Shown here: positions 33,901-45,900 of the stretch, piece after piece
Numbering within the stretch: the stretch's first letter is position 1
Layout: each line of letters begins with the position of its first letter
From: Ricordea florida
Lineage: Eukaryota > Cnidaria > Anthozoa > Corallimorpharia > Ricordeidae
Assembly (NCBI GenBank): GCA_949710005.1
Contig: OX453273.1
Span: forward strand, 33,511,750-33,575,749
Length of the DNA stretch: 64,000 nt
Direction: 5' to 3'
Made by a program: the position numbers and the translations under genes
The notes under the pieces: model-generated
The model's input: the letters and a program-made list of their open reading frames with translations, nothing else
Databases searched by the model: none
What the model was told of the DNA's origin: nothing

Positions 33901-36900
33901 CAATTGAAGGGCAATTTGCACGAGGTTTAGAGGTTCCCTTAGTTTATTCGTTTAAAATCAGTGCATATTGAGGCGCTATAATAACACTAGAAAGTAAAAA
34001 ATATGTTACGGTTTTATTGTAATTCCTGACGTTGGATGGAATTTAGGTTCAAATCGTTCAAATACTGTTTAACATTTTGTAATTTTTTTCATTTTGCTTG
34101 CGTTACCTTTAACAACTGTTGTGTTTTAAGGGAAGGACCAATAGAAATTACCGGGGGGGGGGGGGAGGTAAACAATTTTTGGTGCAGGCATTTTTTTAAG
34201 TCCTACTTGTGTCCATGGATTTTTTTCTCCGTTGCACGAATATTTTTTAGGCACAACCGCTTGTAGGAATTTTCATAGACAAGTCTCCCTTGCAGGAATT
34301 TCTTTTGGGGAAAAGTCACCCCCCCCCCCCCCCACCGCTCTCCGGTTATTTCTTAATAAGAAAATAAAATGGATTATGTCAATTTCAATCCACTTTCCAA
34401 ATTCGTGAGTCCACACTTTTTTTCTTTTATGGGAGACATCATTTCCAGTCCTGGGATCATTTGCGGTCCAATTTGGGGATCATTTGGGGTCCAAGGATCA
34501 TTTGCGGGCCTGTACAGATCATTTATAGTTCCAGGGTACAACATCCTGTTACAAACTGTGAAAAAAATCAATTTAGAGTCTTTTTCAACTGAGGTTTTAC
34601 CGTATTTTTTCAGATATATTATTTAGAACATTTTTTCAGAAGTGAACACTATGTCACTGGACAGTGACTCATAGTTTCATGTGTTGTTTAAATAGTTTTA
34701 ACACCTCCTTTGATCAAATTTCAATCCAATTAATCAAATCTCTGAGATAAAATGCTGAAAGCTCTGTTATAGTGACAAGTAAAACATTTTGTTCAGCTGT
34801 TAGTCATTGTTGAAGTCATGAATTCCTGAATTTCATGAATTTCATAAATGGGGTTAATGCTATAGTTAATAATAAAATTGATGCAAAATATGTAAAAATT
34901 AATTAATGGAATCTATAATGGAATATTATTAGGGAATAGTCGCTAATGATCCTTTTTGAAAACCATATTTTATATGAAAAAGTAATCTCAACAAATATTA
35001 TTATTATTACCTAAGCCAAAGAGGTTATGTTTTCACGCCTGTCTGTTTGTTTGTTTGTCTGTCTGTTAATCATTTTACGCAAAAACTAATCAACGGATTT
35101 GCACCAAATTTGGTAGAAAGGTCGCAAATATACCCAGGATCAATCGATTAAAATTTGGGATTTATCCGGATTAAACTCCGGATCTCAGATCCAGATGAGT
35201 GTAATATCAGGTGTACATATGTGGTAAGGTTGAGGTATGCGCTCTACCGAGTGCCCTTCTAGTTATTATTGTGTCTCCTCCTTCCCATCCCCTGGAAAAG
35301 GACCCTGGGAACATGGTTTCCTTTCAAGAAGAGGTCTTGGGTACCTCAGGAACCCTCTAAGCTATATGCCCCTGACTGGGTATAACAATTTGTGGCAATA
35401 ATCAAATCATGGATTAACTAGGGTTTTTGGCATTTTTTTTTTTTTGAGAAAATTCTCAAGATCAAGATGTTATCATTTTTTGGTAGATTCTATTATCAAT
35501 GTAAATTAATTTCTGTGCAGCAATATGGTTTCCTAGGGGCCCCTTTTCCAGTGTGGATTAGCAGTTTTCAAACTCCCTTATAAAAAGCAATTCTTTTTAA
35601 TTTCCGTTACATTATCCATGATTATCTATGATTAAACTAAAATATGCCCTTGTCCTTTGAAAAACATACAGCAAACCCCCTAAAATTGTCACTAAAGGTG
35701 GAAACTTGGTATTACAAGCTGGTGATAATGGTAATATTGTCTTCGAACCTGATGAAGGGAAACAAGTGTTTATTGGAAGCTCAGCGCTGGTGAGTTACTG
35801 TTTAAAATATTTCTTGAAATTTAAAGTCTCGGCTTTTGGGCAAATAACTAGGGTAAAAGCCTGAAAACAGGCTACAATACGAATTAGGGAAATTGGTGGA
35901 TTTGTGAAATTTGTGAAAGATGTATTTTTTGTCATTGTCACAGGCAAACTTGGGAAAGGGAATCTGAGTTCTCCTATAGGAGTTGAACCTACAAGCTTTG
36001 ATTACTATGTGGTACTCAGGAGAACTTAAATGTGGTCAAAAGGGAAACAGCTCAAAGGAGCCTATTGTACTGTTTGATTGCAGTCTTTCAACAAACGCCA
36101 TTTTAGCCAATAAAATTATCTAGGCAAGTTTTGCATTTGAGATAAGCCTTCACATTCCTACCCGCAATATGATGTACACTATTAGGCGATTTAATTACGA
36201 TTAGTATCAAAAACGATGTCACACACCAGACTATGTATCACAGTTTCCGACACAGTACTCCCCCATGTGCTTTCCGGAAGGTCGCACATGCAATTAAGGG
36301 AACTGCCCTTTAGCATTAACAATCTCGATCAGGAACAGAAAGAAAACTAACAAATAAATGATTTGTACGGCACCGTTGATGTTAAATGTTCAAATTGTTA
36401 AAACTGGTTGTGAAAGGTTCCACCTCTCACAAGTCAGCGTCTTGCGTGTGCCACCTGAGTCCGCAACTACGCAGCGATCACTGTGTCTCGCCTCAGGCGG
36501 AACGGTGATGCTTCTGGGTTTAACGCCGCAGACTCTGGCATTTGTCTCGTGCAGTTGCACGACAGCTCAAGGGGGTACAAGTGTTGGACGGGCTTCTCTA
36601 AGAGCGTCTTTCTAGCTCGTAGTCTCAAAACACGGACAACACCATCACAACCCTCCAACAACCCCACCATGACTCAGAGAGGCCATCTTCCTTTTTTTTG
36701 TCTGTACACACAATGACAACATTGCTTATCTTCAGAGGTTTTGCCTGGCTGTTGTTGGAACAGTAATGGCATTCTTGAAGCGTGGTCAGGTATTTTTGAG
36801 TCTAACGGTTCCATGGGGACTTCAGGTACTTGGCATTCCTGCGTAAGTTTTTGTCCTCCTCTCGCCAAGGGAAGATGGTTGGTACGTTGGAAAAGGAATG

Positions 36901-39900
36901 AGGCGGGTGTCAGGAGCAGGAGCTCAGTGTCATCTTCCACATACAACAAAGGGCGTCTGTTGAGTTGCGTCTTGACGTCAAGTATGACCTCACTCAATTC
37001 TATCCAGGTCAACATTTCATCTCCAACCATCTTGTACAAAGCTTGCTTGAATAGACCAGTCAGTCTTTCAAACTGGCCACGTCACCAGGATGCTCAGCTC
37101 AAATTAAACCTCCAGTTAATCCCTTTGTCTCTGAAGCTTCTCGTCATTACAAATCTGTTTGACCCACTTGGCCGTGGCTAAAGTATGCCCACTGTCGGGG
37201 AAGACCTTGGACGGTCTTTTGCGGTGAGCGACAAGGCATTTTAAGCTTGGGATGAACGTGGTTATCTCTAGGTTGGGTAGGACCTCTGGTGAAGCTTCAG
37301 ACATAGAGAACTAAGTACGTCTTTCCCTCTACTCGTAGTGATTTCCGATACTTGATCAGGCCAGCGAAGTCCTACCCAATTACTGCAAAGGGGCAAGGCC
37401 CCGCCGTTCTTTCTCAAGGCAGCAAACCAGGGGGTGGAGAAGGTAATGCACACGCCATAGTCAGAGCCACACCCCCGCGAAGAGTGCGAAAATGGGCTTG
37501 TTCTACTACCTTCGCAGTGAATGGAGAATCATCTGGTAAATAGGTGGGGTAGTTGCCTTGAATACTGCCTCTATATTCTAAGATTCTCTTCCCATTAAGC
37601 TGGATATTCGACTGCAGTTCACCAGCGAACTTGGTCGAGGCCTGGGCATGAGACTTTACCTTCCAAGTCCACCAGACCATTTGAGACAGCCATGTGTCCC
37701 GCTATGTTATGTGTCTAGCTCGAGTCTTGGTATTGTCAGCCCTTGTTTGGCTAAACGTGACTTTGCAGCTACCAGGTCTTGCGTTGCTCCGGACGCATGG
37801 CACACAATGGTGTACACTGCAGCAGAAACGCCATGTTTACTTGCATCCTTGAATGCACGGGGCTCGACTTCAACAATGGCTTCACGGTAGAGTGCCAGGG
37901 CTCGTCTCATGGTTACCTTTTTGGGTAGGCCGTTCTCCCATCTCTTCCACTTCACTGCAAGTTCGCCTGGGAAAGGGGCATCCCAGGCCTGTTTCAACTC
38001 ACATGCCACCCGGTACAAAAGCTTTCCTTGTAGGGCTAGGACTAACGAACCTGAGTGGATCATAGCTATGAGCAAGCTTCGGCCTAGATTACCCTCTTAG
38101 ATAGCTCTGTCTTCTCTTCAGGGAAGGTCAAATTGAGGAGGTCTTCGGTTTTGTCCCACCCCAAACCGAGGAGTTTGCTTTCATCAGCAGTGGTAGATCC
38201 CAGTTGAGTCTTAGCACAGGTTTCCTCGTTGTCACGTAGCTACTCCTGTCCATTGTTTGGGCCAATTTCTAACTTGGGGGAGTTAGAGTGCCACTTGTGA
38301 CGATGGAACCCAGGGCAGAGAGGATGGTTATTACAGAGTTACTTCAGAGTTTTCGGGTATAGTAGGTGCACCAGATAAGAGGTCATAAACGTAGAGACAT
38401 AGTATCTCCTCTACACCCTTTTGGAGTCTGTCCTTCCAATTCTGCAGATGCTGCTCAACCACGCCCCCTAATAGAAATAGAGAAGGTGACGGCCCGAAAA
38501 GCGCTCTGGTGAATCTCACCGTGTGAAATGGCATTCATGTTCGTCCACTTGCAGAGGGCTTCCAACAAGTCTCGGAATGTCCATAAGCGCCAGTCTCCCG
38601 GTGCATGCGTGACAAGCTCGCTACAGATGAACTCAAACTTCTTAGCGATAACATTGTACGCCACACTCTGAACTGTAGCAAGTTTTCCTAAAGTCTCTAA
38701 GCTCTCTATCGTAAAAAGCAGTTTCTCGTAAAAGTGGTGTATTTTAATAACATCCTCTCTACGATAGCTGGCTTTTCCAAAAGACTGATTAGGTAGGCCC
38801 CGGTGGCCTTGTTCGGGTGTCTGTACTTTTTCGCGTAAGTACTTCATTGCATGTTCGTAGCCTTCTTCGTTGACGGGCAGGCCATCGATCGCATTGCGAA
38901 CTCTCTGAGGTCTGAGGTCTCTGAGATCAGATCTATTTCCCCAGCGAGGAATACAACACTGGTGCACTCTCTCTCAATGGCTTCTTTTTCCTTCTTTGCA
39001 AGGACAGCGTCGGTTTTCTTCACAAGAAGATGAAAGGCCTTAAGCTTGGCTTCCATCCCTCCTAGCTGCTTTTTTAGTGTTATGATAATAGTACTGGAGT
39101 GTGTTCCCATCTGAGGTGCCAGTAATTCGGGGAACACCAGAAAACCCACGCTTTCACATAGATCACAACGTACAAAATTTTATTAAAGAAAAATGATCTC
39201 AAGAGAACTGAAATGCGGTCAAAAGGGCAAAACTCAAAGAAGCCTACCGTACTCTCTAATTGCGGTCTGTCAATGAATATCGCTTTAGCCAATAAAATTG
39301 TGTAGGTAAATTTCGTGTAAGAGCCTTCACATTCCTACACCTGATGTGATTTACACTATTAGGTGATTTTGTTACAATTAGTATTAAAAACAATGTCACA
39401 CTCTAGACTATATAACACAGTTTCTGACGCAGTGACCTCTACTTAACAATTAGACCCGTAGCCCGCAAGGGCTACGGGTCAATAGCCCATGAGGCGAAGC
39501 CGAATGGGCTATTGACCTGTAGCCCTTGAGGGCGAAGGGTCTAATTGTTTTAGTATCATCCAACTAGTCGGACAGAAAAAGCAATAATAAAGTTAGCAAA
39601 TGCAAGTTGAAGAAAGATTTATTTGGGAATAAAACAAACGAAAGCGCCACGAATTTCGCTACTCGAGGACTATTACTAATAGACCTCTAGTAGCGTAGCC
39701 AATCAGATTGCGGCATTTGCATTAGTCCACTAGTTGGGTGATACTAATTCAGATTAGGGACGGACCATTAGAAAAGTGATGGGGGTGGGGTGGGGAAAAA
39801 AACAAAAAATAATTCATGCAAGGGAAAATGCCAAGAAAACAATTCATGCAAAGAAGAAGGTAAAAAAAAATTCATGCAGAAGGAAGGTCCAATTGTGACT

Positions 39901-42900
39901 TTTTCACATGTAGTAAAAAAAATTCGTGCGGAGGGGTTCACCTGAAAAAAAAATTCCTGCACAAGCAGTGAGCGAAAGAAAAAAATCGTGCAAGCTGAAA
40001 ATTCCCCAGCCCCCACCCCATCACTTTTCTAATGGTCCGTCCCTTATTTGTTCTGAAACTTGGATTTGCATTTTTCCGAGTTTGCCTGTGACAGTGCTGA
40101 AAAATACATCTTTCGGAAACTTTGTTATTACCATTATTGTTAGTAGGTCTTAGACCTTGAATATCGAAAATGAGTACGGTGTACATTTCAAGTATGGGTT
40201 ACAAATTTAATTTACCACACATAACACACCAAAAGCAGACATGGGGATGGTTGTTTGAAGGCCGATGAGCACTAATCCAGTGTTAATTTTTAACCCAGGT
40301 TTCTTTTCCTCTTGTTAAAAATCGTTTTCCCTGATAACCTTTTCTATTTTTTTCTTCGAGCATACAATCATCAAATTGTATTCAAAAGAAATTATAATGA
40401 ATGTGCTTTTTTAGCTCTCATATTTGCATTTAAATTGTGCACTAAGCCTGAGTTACCTTAACCCTGCTTCGAACAACTCGGCCATGGAGGGTAATATTGT
40501 TAGTTTCCCATCCCCATCCCCACCCCCACCCCCACCAAAGAGTCAAGCCATTGAGTATTAAAACATGGCTGCCTGTTGTGTTTTGTCTGGTGTTGTTTTA
40601 CGTAGTCTCCACAATACTCTAAGACATATAAGGTAAAGGACTTAATATTAATCAAAACCTCTTATTGGCTGTTGGTTAACACTTCTTAACTGACCTTTTG
40701 GCAGTCTGGTTTTCAACTGTTTGTTCCATAAGTTGTTTAGACATCATTATAATGTTAAAGAGCCTTGTTCATGAACATGGATTGCAAATCGTGGCTGCAA
40801 TATAGTTGTGATACAATACAGCTACTTAAGTTCTGGAATACATTAAAAAGTTGTTTTATGGGTTCTGCTAATGCCATCCCAGGGCGTACATTTTCCCTCA
40901 AAAGTAGGAAAATTAAGTCAAATGAACAGTCACTTATATAAGTATGTTCACCTTCCTATAGAAATGTATACTTTTTGTGACATGTGGCCATTAAAAGGCG
41001 TCCAATGTTTCCTGCCAAGTACCTCTACTGACAGTTGTAATAATGACCTCAGTCTAACTATTCTTTCTTGCTGTTTGCATTTCTTTCTCTCTGCCTACCT
41101 TATTGATTATATCCATTTTCAAATTTATATAGCTTTTTTTAAAAAAGTCGTTTTTAAGTCCAGATTAATGCCATATATAAAGGAAGTCACAACTCTTATC
41201 TTTCTTGATGTTGATGTAGTAATTTCTATTGATAATCAAGTTTAGTACCTCCTAGATATTCTTTCTAATGTTCCCATTCTTGATCTGCCTGCAAACAACA
41301 GGTTTCCAAACAATTCTTTCTTTGTGCATCTTAACTTTTCTTTTCCTTCCTTAAATCTGTTTAAGGTGAACCCCAAGAAGTATCATATATTAGTGTAGTT
41401 CGTATAGTTTCATCGTCCGGGTGAGGGTTGTTTTGAAAAGAACTGTTGTTGGAGACTGACGTTTCGACAACCTGAGCGGAAGTCATCTTCAGAGTCAAGT
41501 GAATAGTGTTTGTCAGACGATCATGTTATAAGTCTGGTCTGTTAAACGTGATTGGTCAGTTTAGCCATGATGGTATTGGCTGAAAGACTCGTGTAAAGTT
41601 TGTTACCAGTCATTTGTCGGTTTCGATCCGTCTATTGTTTGTCAAATCGGTCGGTTTTAGGTCCGTCAATAGTTAGTCAAATTATGTCGGTTTGTTAGAA
41701 GTCCGTTTGTCGGTTTTGACATCTGTTAAGAGGTGTTTGTTCCAGGTTGGTGTACCAGCTTTCCAGAGTCAGTCGTTGAAAATAGCTTGTACTGTAGGTT
41801 AAGCAATGAGCAGAGTCCCAGTCAATGTTGTGGTTTGTCAGTTGATGATGTGCAGCATACAGATATATTAGTGTGTTGTAAGACCTCACTTGAATACAGC
41901 TGTGCATAAACCATATAGTGTAACGTTTCTCAATAGACTTGCTGATGTGTTGTATTTTCCCGGTTGAATCTTCAGAACATATCTGGATCAGCTGCAGTAA
42001 AAGGAGAGGTATAATTTGTAAATGTATAGTTATACTAATGATTATGAAGAAATGGTTCTTTGGATGATCTAGTGCTATGCAGATGTAAAATATGATACAA
42101 ATTGCTTATTTCCATCAAAATAATAAAACATAAAAACTAACACTCCCCCAATCTGAGTGAGTGTTAGTTTAGAAAATATTGTATCAGATAAATTCTGATA
42201 AATGTTCTTGAATTTATAAAGACTGTTCCCAATTCTTATTTCCTATTGAACAGTGACAATGAATGAGTATTGTGAGAGTAGAAGGGTTAATATAATTTTT
42301 ATTATTTAATTAGTAAATAAAAGTTACAGTTGAATGATAAATAAATGAAAATTTAAAACAATCATGGTTGTTGGAATTTCTTATTTTGACGTTTCCTGTG
42401 TTTAAAATTTGCACTTGTTAATGGAATTAACATTATTCCAAAAGATTTTAGATCTGCATCATGGAATTAGGGCTGCATTGCCCTTACAGACTAACATACT
42501 ATTTGTTCAATTGAGAGAAATGTCTTTTCTGTCTTCAGGGAAATTATAGTAGGAACTAGTCATTATGAAATGAAACAAGACTCTCTACATTCAGCCTTCT
42601 TTGACCTCCAGTTTTGTTCATACATAACGAATAAAGATGCGCTCAAGATGTCAAGACCCACACGGCCATAGATTATCATGTTTTCTATAGCACGAAGCAC
42701 AACGTTTTGCTGAGTACATATATTGTCATTAATTCCCTCTGCATAGGATGCTATTCCATCTCAGCGGGGTTACCCCGACGGCTTTACAGTATATAACCTG
42801 ATAACCACTTATATACCTGGGTGGAGAGAGACGCTTCGGAGTTATGTTTCCTGCCTATAAGCGATAAGAGCTATAATGATGTCAAAATGCTCAAACCCTG

Positions 42901-45900
42901 GACCTCCTGCTTGGAAGTCCATTTTCATGGATTCCTACATGTTATACAGAGTTTAAATGTTTAATAAGTTGCAAAGGATTGTCAGTCTAGAAATCGTTAT
43001 GCTGTTTTTATCAATTATTAATCTTGCATGTAACGGTGCATAGTAGTTATCTGCTATTGTTTTTTTTTTTCGGTTTAGAAAGGGGATACAGGAGTTCAAG
43101 GATCTGTGAGTATATAAACTTTTTTACATTCAGCCTTTTTGACTGTTTATGGGAAATACGTATAGAGGCAAACTAGTAATATAGGGTGAATTAATAACAG
43201 GGTCCGAAATTGTGACTGACTGGTCGCCAATGCGACCAGAAATCAGGTGTTGATGACCAGAATTTTAGAACTGGCAACTAACTTTTTGTCTACGGAAGCC
43301 CAGGGGGGCCATTGACCTGTTTTGTTTTTCTTTTATATGTTTTGAATTTTGTTTTTCATGCTTTCGTTTTCACTTTTTCAGTTTTGGTTTTGATTTAATT
43401 TTCTCATAATTTAATTTTTGTTTTCAAGGTTTTAAGTTTTGTTCCCTTTTAACTACTAAGGTGTCGTTTTGGCTCTTCAGTTCTCTGCTTTTAGTTTTCA
43501 TTAAAAAAAAAACAAACCAAAACAAAAACAAAAACCAAAACTTCGAAAACTAGAACCAATTGGATAGACCATCATGCTTTCCTGTAGAAGCAATATGGCA
43601 GATAGAGCTGTTGAACCCGCGCAGCGCGGGTTTGTTGGCGATGTCAGCCCTGGTAAATCCTCTCCATTCACTTCCATTCTTTAATCTCAAGCTTAAGATG
43701 CATCTTTTTATGTACATCCTTTTTGTTCTTCTATTGAAGCATTGAAAGTTGCGTGAATACATTGGATTAGAAAGTCGAAGTTGAACGCTACAATTGTCGC
43801 ATACGTTAGACAGGATTTTGGTTTAGATTGGAGGTACTGGTGATGCTGTGCTTCTAAGTAGAATCATTAACCTATAACTGGTGACACTGGAACGTAATCA
43901 AGAGATAGACAGTAGAGTAAGGGAAAAATAGAAATAAACAGACAGTAGAGTATCCCTTAACTACGTATATGGATCGCTTAGAGCGGTAGTACAATTTGCG
44001 ACACATGTTTGCTATCTAGCTCAGGAAAGAGCATTGCGTTGTACACACTGCGAAGCTCCCAGCTGGAAGTAGAGCTCTCTCCCGTACATGGGGTTCTTAA
44101 ATGCTGAAACTAATGAGCTTTTATCTTACAAAAATTTTACAGACTTAATAATGATTAGATGTAGATTATCCCAACTTCGGCGAGAACGATTCCTTACTGA
44201 GTTTGTTAACCAAATCGGCATACCGAACTATAAACTGTGTTTTGTAGTGTGCGTACATTAAAGAGACGTTTGAGAGCTCTCAACATTAAACGCCATGTGC
44301 CAGCATCACGGATAGAAATTTTAAATGCAATGTCAGTGAGTTTATGTCATGAATTGCCTTTTTCTTTTCGTATTCCAAGGACACTAATGAAGGAAGTTCC
44401 TTGGTTTTGTTTTGTCTTCTTTTCTGTCGTGTACTATGTGGTTGATAAGACTGAAATAACTGATCCCGGTAGACACACTGGATACAGACATATGCACCAG
44501 CGACTCAGGATGCGTCATGACCTACCTGTAAAAACGAATGCTAGTTTATTTTATTCCGTTTATTTTTTTAGTTTTAGATCCGTTGAGGATTAAATGTTAA
44601 TATAGCCGGTTTTAGGAACCAATTTTCACCACAAGCAAATGGAATTTCAAGGAATTTCAATTTCACTCTTCAATAAGCTAAGGGAATTTTTCTTGAGTGT
44701 ACTCCTAAAACAAAACCCTGCTCACGAGCATTGTACGGAGGAAGGACAAAAACACCCAGCACATTTATTCGAGGTCTTGGCCTCCTTGTGGCCCACACCG
44801 GAGCACAAGGTGCAACGACCCCTCAATATACGTTTGTGATCCGTGGCACCTAGGACAGCACGCAGTAACGATGTTAGCGAGATGCGAGCGAAATAATTTA
44901 ATTGATAAAGCATAAGACAAAACATTGTGTTCGCAAAACTAACCTGAATCGTGAGAACTTGCCATATTCGACATAGACGATCGACAGGACAAAAAAGGTG
45001 CTCAACGCTCTCTTAAGTTCTAAGCGCGTGTAATTTTCACCGTTTGATATGCTGTGACAGCATGGCATGACGGTATACCACGTCTGTCTTCGTTTTTGTT
45101 TTTCATATTTTTGGTTTTGATTTTGCTTTTGGTTCTTGTTTTTGTACAGTTCACTTATAAATCAAACTCAAAAATAAAAACTATCAATAGAAAGCGGAAA
45201 CTTCTTATTAATTAAAAGCAAAATTTACAACAAAATCTAATACCAGTAAAACAAAATTTTAAAAATGAAAAAAATGAAGGCAAAGAGAAAGTTGAAAAAG
45301 AAAATTTAAAACGTATAGAAGAAAAGAAAATGAAAAAGTAAAATCGAAAAAGTAGAAAACAACATTTTAAAAGGAGAAAGAAAATCAAAACGAAAAAGTA
45401 AAAACGAAAACGCGAAAAACAAAATTCAAAAAGTATAAAAGAAAAACAAAATAGGTCAATATTTAGTTGTAGTAAAACAAAGGGACGATTTTAGTATCGC
45501 CATATTTACCTGGCACAACACAGCGGTCAAACGTCTGGACATGTTCGAGCACTAAAGCTGTTAAGATTGTTTGTCATTTGGTTTCATCTCATTCCTGTGC
45601 TTCAGGCAAATCCAAGATCCGGATGGAATCCACCCAGTCCTTGCTGAAATTTTCCCAGCTACTTTGAGCGAAGCTGAATCACTGCAATTGTCTTTTTCTT
45701 CTCCAGTTTTTCCTCCCTTTGCACACCATTTGTCATCCGTTTTCAGCATCATCCATCGCATGATCAATAAAAACAAATAAAAATATACTACACCGTCAGC
45801 TCGTAGCATGACATGGTTTTTCAGGACTTCAGAAATTTTTTGGTAAAGCTCATAACAAAATGGCAATTCAACAGAATACCGGTAATTTAATTAACTTTGT

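Larger units (their letters stand above)
31960..34519. mobile_element. 2.56-kb composite bounded by two nested inverted repeats
   Basis: A perfect 25-bp inverted repeat (core TGTACAGGCCCGCAAATGAT) lies at 31960-31984 and 34495-34519. Inside it, a second inverted pair of 27 perfect bp (core TTGGACCGCAAATGATCC), extendable with a mismatch to about 38 bp, lies at 32283-32309 and 34448-34474. The arms are made of variants of a GACCGCAAATGATCCC unit. The interior contains at least three younger palindromic elements (33158-33667, 33672-33891, 34130-34345). No transposase and no clear target duplication were found. It lies in intron 1 of the collagen-like gene. Confidence 0.6.

Noticed and set aside
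35230..35275. tRNA-like tatgcgctctaccgagtgc segment
   Set aside because: No cloverleaf can be drawn around it; it is the end of a dispersed-repeat-like block.
40871..41245. 124-codon plus-strand ORF
   Set aside because: A/T-rich chance frame, no motif, no splice-consistent link to the collagen-like gene.
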